A DNA stretch of 64,000 bases from Kingella oralis (GTDB lineage Bacteria > Pseudomonadota > Gammaproteobacteria > Burkholderiales > Neisseriaceae). The notes below the pieces were generated by a model, which was not told where the DNA came from, did not search any database, and worked only from the letters and a program-made list of their open reading frames with translations. The translations under genes were made by a program, and so were the position numbers. The stretch covers positions 496,001 through 560,000 of the forward strand of contig NZ_CP059569.1 of the NCBI RefSeq assembly GCF_014054985.1. Direction: 5' to 3'. Shown one piece after another: positions 44,178-53,442 of the stretch (position 1 is the stretch's first letter; each line of letters begins with the position of its first letter).

Positions 44178-44334
44178 TGGTTTTCAGGCTGCTTTTGGTC
44201 GGTTGGGGCAGCCTGAAACGCTGTTTGGCGTAGCGAATGGGTTTGCCGTTTGCGTTGTGCTTGGCAGGCAATCTGTTGGCAGCAAGCTGTTATCGTTCTA
44301 TCGGGTTTTGCAGGATTTTGCTGCCGTCATGCGT

Positions 44335-44417
44335 TATGGAGCGGCGACGGCTGGTTGCCATTTGGGTTGTTCTGATGTGCGCCGTTTTTTGTCGGAGAGC
44401 CGCCGACGTGCCATTGG
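44335..44417. repeat. Palindromic GGCGAGC repeat, copy 3
   Basis: TATGGAGCGGCGACGGCTGG at one end and GAGAGCCGCCGACGTGCCAT at the other; an imperfect palindrome like those at 18881 and 50357. Confidence 0.5.
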
Positions 44418-44496
44418 TGGCTTGTAGTGGGGGTTTGTGTGGATGGGCAGCCTGAAAAAGGGCGCGCTTGTTTTGGTTGCGCCGAAACTTCGCCTT

Positions 44497-45423
44497 TCAG
44501 GCTGCCTGAAACTGCTCAAACCATGCCAGCAGGGTTTGCGGCAGCCAGCGCAGGTGTCCGCGCCCACTGCCGCTCACAAAGCCTGCGTGCCCGCCGTGCT
44601 GCGGTTGCAAGAGTTGCACGCTGGATGAAACGTCGCTGCTTTGCGGCAGGTAGGTGGCGGGGTAGAAGGGGTCGTTTTGGGCGTTAATCAGCAGGGTGGG
44701 GATGGTGATGTTTTTGAGCTGGGGGTGGGATGAGGCGCGGCGGTAGTAATCGAAGCGGTCGGCGTAGCCGTGCATGGGGGCGGTGTAGGCATCGTCAAAT
44801 GCGCCGAGGCTGCGGATGGGGTGGTCGGCGGGCGGGACTTTTTTGAGCAGGGTGTGCAGGAAATAGGGGGTGTAGAGTAGATAGGGGATGCCGTGTTGCA
44901 GGGTGTGGGCGGAGGCGGTGAGCTTGAACGGGGTGGAGACGGTGGCGGCGGCGCGGGGCAGGGCGGCGTTGCCTTGTTCGCCAAGGTATTTGGCGAGCAC
45001 GTTGCCGCCCAGCGATACGCCGACAACGTATAGGGTGGCGTAGCGCTCGGCGAGTTGGGCGAGCATGTGGGCGAGTTCGGGCGTGTCGCCGCTGTGGTAC
45101 ATGCGTTTGGCGGATACGCCGCCGCAGCTGCGAAAATGGGGGGTTACGCTGTGCCAGCCGTGTTCTTGGGCGGCGCAGGCGAGTTCTACAGCGTAGTGGC
45201 TGCGGCTGCTGCCTTCTAGCCCATGCAGTTGCACGATGCAGGGGGCTTGCGGGTTGGGCGCGTCTAGGAAGTCGTAGGCAACGAGGTCTTCGCCGAAGCG
45301 GTCGGGGAGGAGTTCGCGGCGATAGGCGGGGGCGGGGCGTTGTAGGGTTTTGGCGTAGAGCGTTTCGCGGTTGCCGCCGCGTAGCCATTTGGGGGGGAGG
45401 GGGTGGTCGGGGGAGAAGGGCAT
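44497..45423 (-). CDS. YheT-family alpha/beta hydrolase
   Basis: The 308-residue protein matches the YheT/ABHD1-3 group. It opens with PPKWLRGGNRETLYAKTL, then QLHGLEGSSRSHYAVELA (oxyanion region), VTPHFRSCGG, and the nucleophile serine in VVGVSLGGNVLAKYLGE. An Asp in LINAQNDPFYP and the His of QHGGHAGFVSG complete the triad. Members hydrolyse esters of lipids in some organisms; the substrate here is unknown. The last residues FQAA and the stop are from an uptake sequence. The ribosome binding site is weak. Confidence 0.87.
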   Translation of the reverse strand: MPFSPDHPLPPKWLRGGNRETLYAKTLQRPAPAYRRELLPDRFGEDLVAYDFLDAPNPQAPCIVQLHGLEGSSRSHYAVELACAAQEHGWHSVTPHFRSCGGVSAKRMYHSGDTPELAHMLAQLAERYATLYVVGVSLGGNVLAKYLGEQGNAALPRAAATVSTPFKLTASAHTLQHGIPYLLYTPYFLHTLLKKVPPADHPIRSLGAFDDAYTAPMHGYADRFDYYRRASSHPQLKNITIPTLLINAQNDPFYPATYLPQSSDVSSSVQLLQPQHGGHAGFVSGSGRGHLRWLPQTLLAWFEQFQAA

Positions 45424-45662
45424 AGTATTAGAGATGGGCTGGATTGGGTTTCAGGCTGCCTTTGGGGTGCGTGGGCAGCCTGAAAATGGGGGGCGTTGTT
45501 TTTGGGTGGAAAATTGCGTGGGGCGTTTTCAGGCTGCCTATTGTTGGGCTTATCGGGCGAATAATGGATGGCGCGAATGCGTGGAATGGTGTTTATTTTT
45601 GTGTGCCAACCACAGCAATCGGCAGCCTGAAAACAGATTAAGCAAACGGCGGCTGTTTTGCA

Positions 45663-46709
45663 TCACGCAATAGTCTTCACACTATCGCCGTTGTCAAACA
45701 TCAGGGTTTTTTCGGGATAGCGCAGGGCGGCGAGGCGGTAGTGCGATTGGGTGGGAGCGATGCCTCGTTTGCGGTCGCGCCAGCGTGCGCCAACGGAAAA
45801 ATCCACGCAGAACACGTTTTTGCGCGCGCCGTGCCAACCATTGGCGGGAACGGTGAACATGCCTTCGCGGTGTTTGGGGACTTGGTTGCTGCTGTGCCAA
45901 TGCCGCCAATAATGCCCGATTACAACGGCGGCGTTGTCTTGATAGTCGTCCCACCACGGATTGCGGATGGAAAACCGCCAGCGCCCGCCTGCGAAAAAGG
46001 GTTCGCGGGCGATTTTTTCTATGCCGCAGGTGAGCGCGCGGATGGGGTGGCGGCTGCTGCGGTAGATGTCGTGGGCGGCGGTGGCGCGCAGCATGGGGGG
46101 ATGCTGGGCGGGGTTTTCCAGAATGTGGGCGTGGTGGTGTTGCTCGGCAAGGTAGTCGTCGTACCACGGGGCGTGTTTGATGCAGCAGTGCAGCTCGTCG
46201 TCCCATTCTTGGATGAGCTGGATGAGCGGCGTGGCGTTGTTTTGCAGCTTGGCGATGGATTCGGGCAGCCATGCGGCGTGAACGATGCGCAGGTCGGGGC
46301 GTTGCAACACGAGGGGCTGCTCGGCGAAAAACTGCACAAGGGCTTTTTTGCCGTTTTCAGGCTGCCTTTGCCACGGGGCGTAGTTGCGGCTGTCTTTGCC
46401 GGCGCGGCAGTCAAAAAACCAGCCCGAGCCGTCTTTGGGTTCGTGGGCGAGCAGGTTGATTTCGTGGTTGCCCAGCACCATGAAGGCGTTGCCCGCGTGG
46501 ATGGCTTGTTTCGCCCAGTCGGCTACGGCGGGGGAATCGGGGCCGCGGTCAATCAAATCGCCCACAAAAACGAGTTTGCGTCCTTGCGGGTGTTTGCCGG
46601 CGGGCGAGTAGCCCAGATAGTGCAGCAGGTTTTGCAGGGCTTCAAATTGCCCGTGCACGTCGCCGATGATGTCCAGCGGACAACCGGGAAGGGATTGGAT
46701 AAGGGGCAT
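45663..46709 (-). CDS. Calcineurin-type metallophosphoesterase
   Basis: The 348-residue protein has the four classical two-metal motifs in order: DIIGDVHGQFEAL near residue 13, FVGDLIDRGPDSP, MVLGNHEINLLAHE and later IVIGHYWRHW. This resembles bacterial PrpE/ApaH-type phosphatases that cut dinucleoside polyphosphates or phosphoproteins. It is longer than ApaH (~280 residues) because of a C-terminal part (FCVDFSVGARWRDRKRG). It stands alone. The substrate is not certain. Confidence 0.85.
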   Translation of the reverse strand: MPLIQSLPGCPLDIIGDVHGQFEALQNLLHYLGYSPAGKHPQGRKLVFVGDLIDRGPDSPAVADWAKQAIHAGNAFMVLGNHEINLLAHEPKDGSGWFFDCRAGKDSRNYAPWQRQPENGKKALVQFFAEQPLVLQRPDLRIVHAAWLPESIAKLQNNATPLIQLIQEWDDELHCCIKHAPWYDDYLAEQHHHAHILENPAQHPPMLRATAAHDIYRSSRHPIRALTCGIEKIAREPFFAGGRWRFSIRNPWWDDYQDNAAVVIGHYWRHWHSSNQVPKHREGMFTVPANGWHGARKNVFCVDFSVGARWRDRKRGIAPTQSHYRLAALRYPEKTLMFDNGDSVKTIA

Positions 46710-46877
46710 AATGTTGCACTGGGTTGATTTAAGTGGGCGGATTATAGCATTTTAGCGGGTTTCAGGCTGCCCAAGGCGCGCTAAACGGCGTTTTCAGGCT
46801 GCCTGTTTCGGGCGGGCGAAGGTTGCGGTAGAATGATAACTTAATATTTTTTACCCCAACTTTACAGACAGGAGAAC

Positions 46878-48521
46878 ATGATGAATAAAACGCTGATTGC
46901 CATGCTGGTGTGCGCCATCGCGGTTTCAGGCTGCAAAAAGTCCCACCGCGTGGCAACCGATTCGTCCGGCCGTTCCGGCTCCAACCAATCCGCCATCATG
47001 GTGGGCAAGCATAAAAACAACGATTCGGCTGACCCCGCACCCACGCCGAACCAGCCCGCGCCCGACCATTCGGGCGGCAACGGCAGCCAAAACAATGGCG
47101 GCAACACCAATATTGCGCCCACGCCCGAGCAGCCCCAGCCCACGCCTACGCCCGAGCAGCCTGCGCCCAACCCTACGCCGCAACCCACGCCCCAGCCAAC
47201 TCCCAATCCCACTCCAACACCCACGCCCAACAACGCGCCCATGCTGAGCGTGCAGTTTGCCCCCAGCACGCTGGATTTCCCCAACCCCGAGCGCGGTTTC
47301 TATAAATACGCCGCCGACCCCGCCAAGCTCACCGCGTATTACCTCGATTCTGTTGCCAAAGACGGCTACCGCCTGATTTACACCCCCGCCGATTTATCGG
47401 CATGGCGTAACCAAGATTTGCCGCAAAGCTATCTGAACGCGCTCAACGAAGGCTTTGAGCTCATGCGCCAAGCCGGCGTGAAAGCCGTGTTGCGCTTTGC
47501 TTATGATTACGAAGCATCGGGCAAAGACACCAATCTTGCCCAAGTGAAGCGCCATATTGAGCAGCTCAAACCCATTATCAATCGCAATGCCGATGTAATC
47601 GCCGTGTGGCAAGGCGGCTTTATCGGCGCATGGGGCGAATGGCATTCTTCTGCCAACGGGCTTAACAGCGATAGCAACAAAAAAGAAATCGCCCAAGCCT
47701 TGCTCGCCGCTTTGCCTGCCAATCGCCAGCTCAATCTGCGCTATCCCTATGATTTGATTAAATGGTATGGCACGCCCGCCAGCGCCGAAGATTTTGCCAA
47801 CAACAGCGAAAAAGCGCGCATCGGCATCCACAACGACTGCTATCTCGCCAGCATTGACGACACAGGTACCTACCAACCGCGCCGCGATCAAACCATTGAA
47901 GCGCAACGCATGTTCACCCGCCAGCACGTTCAATATACCTCGTTTGGCGGCGAAACCTGCGCGCCTATTGCCAACGCCCGCACCACTTGTTCCGACATCT
48001 TGCGCGAAGGCAAAGAATTCCGCTTGGCGTATCTGAATTACGACTACCACAAAACCTTCATCGACGGCTGGACAAAAGAAGGCTGCATGGCAGATGTGCA
48101 AAAAAATATCGGCTATCGCATAGAGCTGAGCCAATTCCAAATCAGCAGCCAAGCCAACGCATCAGGCAGCCTGAAATGGGCATTGAAACTGAGCAACCAA
48201 GGCTGGGCGCGCCCCATCAATCCGCGCAATATCGTAGTGCGCTTCACATCCAGCAGCGGCAGCAGCAAAGACGTGGTGTTGGAAAACACCAACCTGCGCA
48301 CGCTGGATTCTGGCGCGAGCGCCCAATGGGAAGGCACGCTCACTCTGCCTAATTTGAGCGCAGGCGAATACAGCGTTTCGCTGGGCGCGCCCGATCCAGA
48401 TGCCCGCTTGGCAAGCAACACACGCTTCTCGCTACGCTTTGCCAACGCCGATTCAGGCAATGTGCAATGGAATCTGAAAACAGGATTCTTGGATACAGGG
48501 CTGAAAGTGAACATTCACTAA
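46878..48521 (+). CDS. DUF4832-domain lipoprotein with Pro/Thr-rich linker
   Basis: The 547-residue product begins with a lipoprotein signal whose lipobox VSGC (cysteine near residue 19) is encoded by an in-frame partial uptake sequence. Residues ~50-120 are a disordered linker of PTP, PEQP and PNPTP repeats. The rest matches the DUF4874/DUF4832 pair found in secreted bacterial proteins: PSTLDFPNPERGFYKYA, LRFAYDYEASGKDTNLAQ, WQGGFIGAWGEWHSSANG (like a glycosidase barrel), and a C-terminal beta-sandwich. The function is unknown, though a carbohydrate-related role is often suggested. ATG 46881 is an equally good start. TAGAAT at 46830 with TTTCGG 17 bases upstream may be its promoter. Confidence 0.82.
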   Translation: MMNKTLIAMLVCAIAVSGCKKSHRVATDSSGRSGSNQSAIMVGKHKNNDSADPAPTPNQPAPDHSGGNGSQNNGGNTNIAPTPEQPQPTPTPEQPAPNPTPQPTPQPTPNPTPTPTPNNAPMLSVQFAPSTLDFPNPERGFYKYAADPAKLTAYYLDSVAKDGYRLIYTPADLSAWRNQDLPQSYLNALNEGFELMRQAGVKAVLRFAYDYEASGKDTNLAQVKRHIEQLKPIINRNADVIAVWQGGFIGAWGEWHSSANGLNSDSNKKEIAQALLAALPANRQLNLRYPYDLIKWYGTPASAEDFANNSEKARIGIHNDCYLASIDDTGTYQPRRDQTIEAQRMFTRQHVQYTSFGGETCAPIANARTTCSDILREGKEFRLAYLNYDYHKTFIDGWTKEGCMADVQKNIGYRIELSQFQISSQANASGSLKWALKLSNQGWARPINPRNIVVRFTSSSGSSKDVVLENTNLRTLDSGASAQWEGTLTLPNLSAGEYSVSLGAPDPDARLASNTRFSLRFANADSGNVQWNLKTGFLDTGLKVNIH

Positions 48522-48534
48522 GCCGCGCAACAAT

Positions 48535-48580
48535 GTTTTCAGGCTGCCTCAATAATGCTGTTGAGGCAGCCTGAAAACGT
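48535..48580 (+). terminator. Long inverted uptake-sequence pair after the DUF4832 gene
   Basis: TTTTCAGGCTGCCTCAA and its exact complement face each other across an 8-base loop, a 17-bp perfect stem. Confidence 0.75.
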
Positions 48581-48665
48581 TTTGCATACATATTTTTCCC
48601 AAATTAGATTTACCATTTTCAGGCTGCCTTAATCGGATGGATGATGATTGAAGGCAGCCTGAAAA

Positions 48666-49310
48666 CTATTTTTGCGCCTTGTTTTGAATCTTGCACTCGG
48701 GCAGGGCAGCGGGCGTGTAAACGGAAACTTTCAGCGGCGTGAGCGCGAAGAGTTGCTCAATCTGGCTTTTGCTGCGCTCGCTGGCGCGTTGCAAGATTTG
48801 GTCGGCACAGGCTTGGCGCAAGATTTGTTGCTTGGCATGGAACTGCACTTCGCCCAGCACGTTTAAATCGGCTTGGTAGAGATTGAGCGCACCTGTGCGG
48901 ATGTCGTACACGTCTATTTTGTCTAGCTGCACGGATAGGATTTCCACGGGCGGCAGATTGATGATTAGGGTTTGGTTGTCCAAAATTTGGATGTTGCGCT
49001 CGCTAAGCTGGTTTAAATCCAGCCCCGCCACCACGCTGCCGCGCGCGGTGAAAATGCCTTTTTGGCTGTCTTGCCACAGCGCATACCAATTGCCTTGTTT
49101 TTCGGTTTTGATGATGGTGTCAATGTGGTAGGCGGTGCTTTCTAGGCGGTTTAGGTCTTGGATTTGGCGCAACACGCTGGCTTGGTTGATGATTTGATGC
49201 GGGCTTTCAGGCTGCGTGATGCGGTGAATCAGCGTGAGCAATGGGGCGCGGTAATGCCATGCGCTGGCGATAAGGGCAATCAGGATAAGGGCGCGGAAGG
49301 TTTTTTTCAT
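48666..49310 (-). CDS. DUF4230 domain protein
   Basis: The 214-residue protein has an N-terminal membrane helix or uncleaved signal (FRALILIALIASAWHYR) and a DUF4230 domain: VLRQIQDLNRLESTAYHIDT, YALWQDSQKGIFTARGSVVAGLDL, and LIINLPPVEILSVQLDKIDV. Many bacteria have such a protein at the membrane, and its role is unknown. It ends with a polar tail. It stands alone, convergent with the DUF4832 gene. Confidence 0.85.
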   Translation of the reverse strand: MKKTFRALILIALIASAWHYRAPLLTLIHRITQPESPHQIINQASVLRQIQDLNRLESTAYHIDTIIKTEKQGNWYALWQDSQKGIFTARGSVVAGLDLNQLSERNIQILDNQTLIINLPPVEILSVQLDKIDVYDIRTGALNLYQADLNVLGEVQFHAKQQILRQACADQILQRASERSKSQIEQLFALTPLKVSVYTPAALPECKIQNKAQK

Positions 49311-49469
49311 GGCGGATACTCGCGTGGAGAGTGGTTTCAGCTTGCCTAAATGGTTGCTTTATCGGGAGAATCAAGGGGCGATGCGGCTGCGTGGGCATCT
49401 TTGCATCAATACTGGCATCAACAGGCTGCGCGACGGTTTGCGCTATAAAAATCTTTAATCGCCGAATGC

Positions 49470-49498
49470 TTGCCCAATAGCGTATGAACGGCTATTAT
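49470..49498 (+). promoter_or_regulatory. Promoter of the superoxide dismutase gene
   Basis: TTGCCC at 49470-49475 and TATTAT at 49493-49498 are 17 bases apart and end 35 bases before the start codon. Confidence 0.5.
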
Positions 49499-49533
49499 CC
49501 GCCGCTTCATAACCACGCCAAAAGGAAAACAAA

Positions 49534-50160
49534 ATGGCTTACACACTCCCCCAACTGGGCTACGCCTACGATGCCTTGGAACCGCATTTTGACGCAATGA
49601 CGATGGAAATCCACCACAGCAAGCACCATCAGACTTATGTAAACAACGCCAACGCGATTGTGGAAACGCTGCCCGAAGCCTATCAAACGCTTAGCGCGGA
49701 AGAACTCATCGCCCGCATCGCCGAATTGCCCGCCGACAAACAAACCCCCGTTCGCAACAACGTGGGCGGACACGCCAACCACACGCTGTTTTGGCAAGTT
49801 TTGAAAACAGGCACCACGCTTTCAGGCAGCCTGAAAGCGGCGATTGAACGCGATTTCGGCAGCGTGGAAGCCTTCCAAGCCGAATTTGAAAAAGCCGCGC
49901 AAACCCGCTTCGGCAGCGGCTGGGCATGGCTGGTGGTTGAAAACGGCAAATTGAAAGTGGTTTCCACTGCCAACCAAGACAGCCCGCTGATGGGCGCAGC
50001 CATCGCAGGTTGCAGCGGCACGCCCTTGCTCACGCTGGACGTTTGGGAACACGCGTATTACTTGAAATACCAAAACCGCCGCCCCGACTACATCAAAGCC
50101 TTCTGGCACGTTGCCAACTGGGACGAGGCGCAACGGCGGTTTGATGCGGCGAGCAAGTAA
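49534..50160 (+). CDS. sodA: Superoxide dismutase, Mn/Fe family (Mn-type signature)
   Basis: The 208-residue protein converts superoxide to hydrogen peroxide and oxygen. The four metal ligands are visible: His in MEIHHSKHHQTYV, His in NHTLFWQVLK, and Asp and His in DVWEHAYYL. The GGHANH, FGSGWAWLV and STANQDSPLMG segments are those of Mn-type enzymes such as E. coli SodA; Fe-type enzymes usually differ here. Metal use cannot be proved by sequence, and some members are cambialistic. An uptake sequence encodes SGSLKAAIERD in a variable loop. AAGGAAAA precedes the start. Confidence 0.94.
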   Translation: MAYTLPQLGYAYDALEPHFDAMTMEIHHSKHHQTYVNNANAIVETLPEAYQTLSAEELIARIAELPADKQTPVRNNVGGHANHTLFWQVLKTGTTLSGSLKAAIERDFGSVEAFQAEFEKAAQTRFGSGWAWLVVENGKLKVVSTANQDSPLMGAAIAGCSGTPLLTLDVWEHAYYLKYQNRRPDYIKAFWHVANWDEAQRRFDAASK

Positions 50161-50179
50161 TTGTTAAAGCATAACAATA

Positions 50180-50222
50180 AGGCAGCCTGAAATGCGGTTT
50201 ATCCGTTTTCAGGCTGCCTTTT
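50180..50222 (+). terminator. Inverted uptake-sequence pair after sodA
   Basis: Facing uptake sequences followed by TTTTT, 20 bases after the sodA stop. Confidence 0.75.
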
Positions 50223-50356
50223 TGGGTTTAACCGTGCTGAATAGATAAACGATTGAATGCAGATGGCGTTCAGTCGTTTTTTGCGTTTTTAGCTTCGCAA
50301 CTTCGCTATGCTCCGCAGGTTGCCTTTGCGCAAGCCCTAGGGACAGTTGAAATTCA

Positions 50357-50447
50357 AAATGGAGCGGCGACGGCTCGTTGCCAAATGCTGCATTCAATCA
50401 GACTTTACTGATTGATTAAGATGTCGGCGAGCCGCTGACGCTCCATT
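50357..50447. repeat. Palindromic GGCGAGC repeat, copy 4 (fullest)
   Basis: AAATGGAGCGGCGACGGCTC at one end and GTCGGCGAGCCGCTGACGCT plus CCAT at the other, with an AT-rich centre that is itself palindromic (AATCAG-ACTTTA-CTGATT). The rest of the gap 50161-50473 holds a GCTTCGCAACTTCGC segment near 50290. Confidence 0.6.
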
Positions 50448-50473
50448 GGTTGCAGGTTTCAGGCTGCCTTTAA

Positions 50474-51493
50474 TTAGGTTTTGCCCACATTTCTTTGGCA
50501 ATCGTAGCAGTACACTTTGCCGTGAAATCTGGCTTGGTTGTTCCAGCAATAATTGGCAACGTTTGGGTTAACGGTTTTTTTGCACGCGGCGCAGAATAGG
50601 CGTTGTGGCTGTGTGGGCTGTGGCGCGGCAGGTTGCGTGATGGCTGGTGCAGATGGGGCGTTTGTAGGCTTGGGCGCAATCGTTGCAGCAGCTTGCGGGG
50701 TAGATGCGCGAACGGTTATTTCAGGCTGCCTATCGCTAATGCCAAATCGCTTTTTCCAGTCCATTCTTAATGGTATATGCAAACTGGCTAAATCTTCGGC
50801 AAATTCTTCCAAGGTTTCGGAAGAAATGATTTTTGCGGCGGATGTGAATTGCTGTATTAAGACGGATGGACGGTAGTCATCAACATCTTTCATTATACGG
50901 TTACGCAGTTGCTCCACTTTAATCACTCTGTCTAAATCGTCCACGTTTTTGCCATTTTTGGGACGATAGATTTTGGATGTGTTGGCTATCAAAATCAGGC
51001 TGTGCAATGATGGTTTCATTTTTAAGCCAAGCCGTGTAGGCAAAATAATTTCATCGCTGTCAAACAGTCGTTTAAGAAGCAATTTATGGCGGTTGTTTTG
51101 CTCAATGGGTGATTCAATGGCTTTGTGTTTTCGGTCTGCATTGACCGAAAAAAACTCGCCATGTTCGTTGATGCCAATGCCTTCATTAAATCGCTTGCTT
51201 TCGCAAACATAGATTTCTAAAAAGCGGTCTATCAACAAGTGGTCAATTTGGGCAGAATGTCCATCCACTTCTAGGCGCAAATCGTGGATAACCGCCCAAT
51301 TTTTGTGATTTTCATAATAAAAGTTGATGTGATAGGCGGCATCTTTTTCGCCTTTTAAGCCTGATTGAATGTTGCGGATGGTTTTTTTAATTTGTTCTTT
51401 GGTATATGCGGGAACGTAGGGTAGTTGAAGCAGGGCGTTGAGTTCTGCAAGGTCGCGTTCGCGGGCGTGTTCGTCCATTTCTTTGATAAGCAT
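50474..51493 (-). CDS. NERD-domain protein with C-terminal zinc ribbon
   Basis: The 339-residue protein has a NERD (nuclease-related) domain: QSGLKGEKDAAYHINFYYE, VIHDLRLEVDGHSAQIDHLL and EIYVCESKRFN, with the acidic-QxD-ExK pattern of restriction-type nucleases. The middle is helical. A disordered linker rich in Pro, Ala and Thr follows, then a zinc ribbon with CAACKK and CYDCQRN. The function is unknown; a role on nucleic acid is likely. The gene body is AT-richer than its neighbours. The first ATG directly abuts an uptake sequence and has no ribosome binding site; ATG 51478 (MDEHARERD) is a good alternative. Confidence 0.82.
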   Translation of the reverse strand: MLIKEMDEHARERDLAELNALLQLPYVPAYTKEQIKKTIRNIQSGLKGEKDAAYHINFYYENHKNWAVIHDLRLEVDGHSAQIDHLLIDRFLEIYVCESKRFNEGIGINEHGEFFSVNADRKHKAIESPIEQNNRHKLLLKRLFDSDEIILPTRLGLKMKPSLHSLILIANTSKIYRPKNGKNVDDLDRVIKVEQLRNRIMKDVDDYRPSVLIQQFTSAAKIISSETLEEFAEDLASLHIPLRMDWKKRFGISDRQPEITVRASTPQAAATIAPKPTNAPSAPAITQPAAPQPTQPQRLFCAACKKTVNPNVANYCWNNQARFHGKVYCYDCQRNVGKT

Positions 51494-51607
51494 TTTCAGG
51501 CTGCTTTTGGCGGGTTAGGGGTTGAATATAAGAAGTAATTTTAACAGGATTGAAGTGGATTTTGGTTTTGCGGAATGGTGTTTCAGGCTGCCTCAATAAC
51601 TAATATA

Positions 51608-51646
51608 AGGCAGCCTGAAACACGGTTTATCCGTTTCAGGCTGCCT
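51608..51646 (-). terminator. Inverted uptake-sequence pair after metK
   Basis: Facing uptake sequences 18 bases beyond the metK stop codon. Confidence 0.65.
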
Positions 51647-51664
51647 TATGTTTACCAATAACGA

Positions 51665-52834
<1,170 letters not shown>

Positions 52835-53045
52835 GGGATTTCCTTGTTATGGGGGATGGATAAAAAAGGGCAGCGTTCGTTGCCGCAGGCAAAAGGGTTT
52901 CCATTTGCGGCAGATAAAAAAATGCCCGCATTAAAAGCGGGTTGGGATTGCTTGTTTATGGGTAACAAGCCACATCGGTTATAAACCGTCCACCTTATTG
53001 TTTTGTAAACAACAGGTTGGCATGGAATTTCCAACTCTTAATGCG
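52835..53045 (-). ncRNA. Structured metK leader, candidate attenuator/riboswitch
   Basis: On the minus strand the predicted ~210-nt leader shows several hairpins in order: GTTGG...CCAAC, TTGTTT...AAACAA, CGGTT-TAT-AACCG, GCTTGT...ACAAGC, then CCCGC-TTTTAAT-GCGGG followed by a T run. The last has the form of an intrinsic terminator 80 bases before metK. A further GCCGCA...TGCGGC hairpin lies after it. I do not recognise it as a known SAM, SAH or preQ1 class. It could also be an independent small RNA that ends at the terminator. Confidence 0.55.
52914..52942 (-). terminator. Intrinsic terminator inside the metK leader
   Basis: CCCGC (52925-52929) pairs with GCGGG (52937-52941), extended by A-U pairs, and is followed on the minus strand by seven T. 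It lies between promoter and metK, which is the hallmark of attenuation. Confidence 0.65.
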
Positions 53046-53051
53046 GTGCGG

Positions 53052-53080
53052 ATGATAGCAAATTGCAACGGGCTAGGCAA
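53052..53080 (-). promoter_or_regulatory. Promoter of metK
   Basis: On the minus strand TTGCCT (53075-53080) and TATCAT (53052-53057) are 17 bases apart, with a TGC extension before the -10 box. Transcription should start near 53045. Confidence 0.55.
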
Positions 53081-53140
53081 GGCAGCCTGAAAACGCTTAT
53101 ACTCGCAACCCCTGTTTAACCACTCTAAATTAAGGACGTT

Positions 53141-53431
53141 ATGATGAAAACCGTTCAACTTTCATTGGCTGCGGCGGCTTTGTTTGCCGCGTTTTCGGTT
53201 TCGGCGGCGCCGCAACCTTTGGGCAATCCTTTGCGTGCGGCAAAAGGCTGCCAGTCTTTGAGCGCGCAAGAAACGGCGCGTTGCAAGAAAACGGAAGATT
53301 ATTGCACCAACAAGCCCAAAGACCCGAAATGCATGCGCTTTAATAAATTGCGCGAGAAATATCCGTTGGAGAAAAAATCTGTTGTCGAACCCAATGAGCC
53401 TGTTGATTACATCGGTCCTGCCGCGCAATAA
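53141..53431 (+). CDS. Small secreted cysteine-containing protein
   Basis: The 96-residue product has a Sec signal (VQLSLAAAALFAAFSVSAA) and a mature part of ~72 residues with four cysteines (KGCQSLSAQETARC, DYCTNKPKDPKC), which probably form two disulfides in the periplasm. I do not recognise the family. AAGGA precedes the start; the second ATG (53144) is better spaced. It starts 11 bases before the acyltransferase gene ends its own leader, so the two may be one operon. Confidence 0.7.
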   Translation: MMKTVQLSLAAAALFAAFSVSAAPQPLGNPLRAAKGCQSLSAQETARCKKTEDYCTNKPKDPKCMRFNKLREKYPLEKKSVVEPNEPVDYIGPAAQ

Positions 53432-53442
53432 ACAACGCTGAA

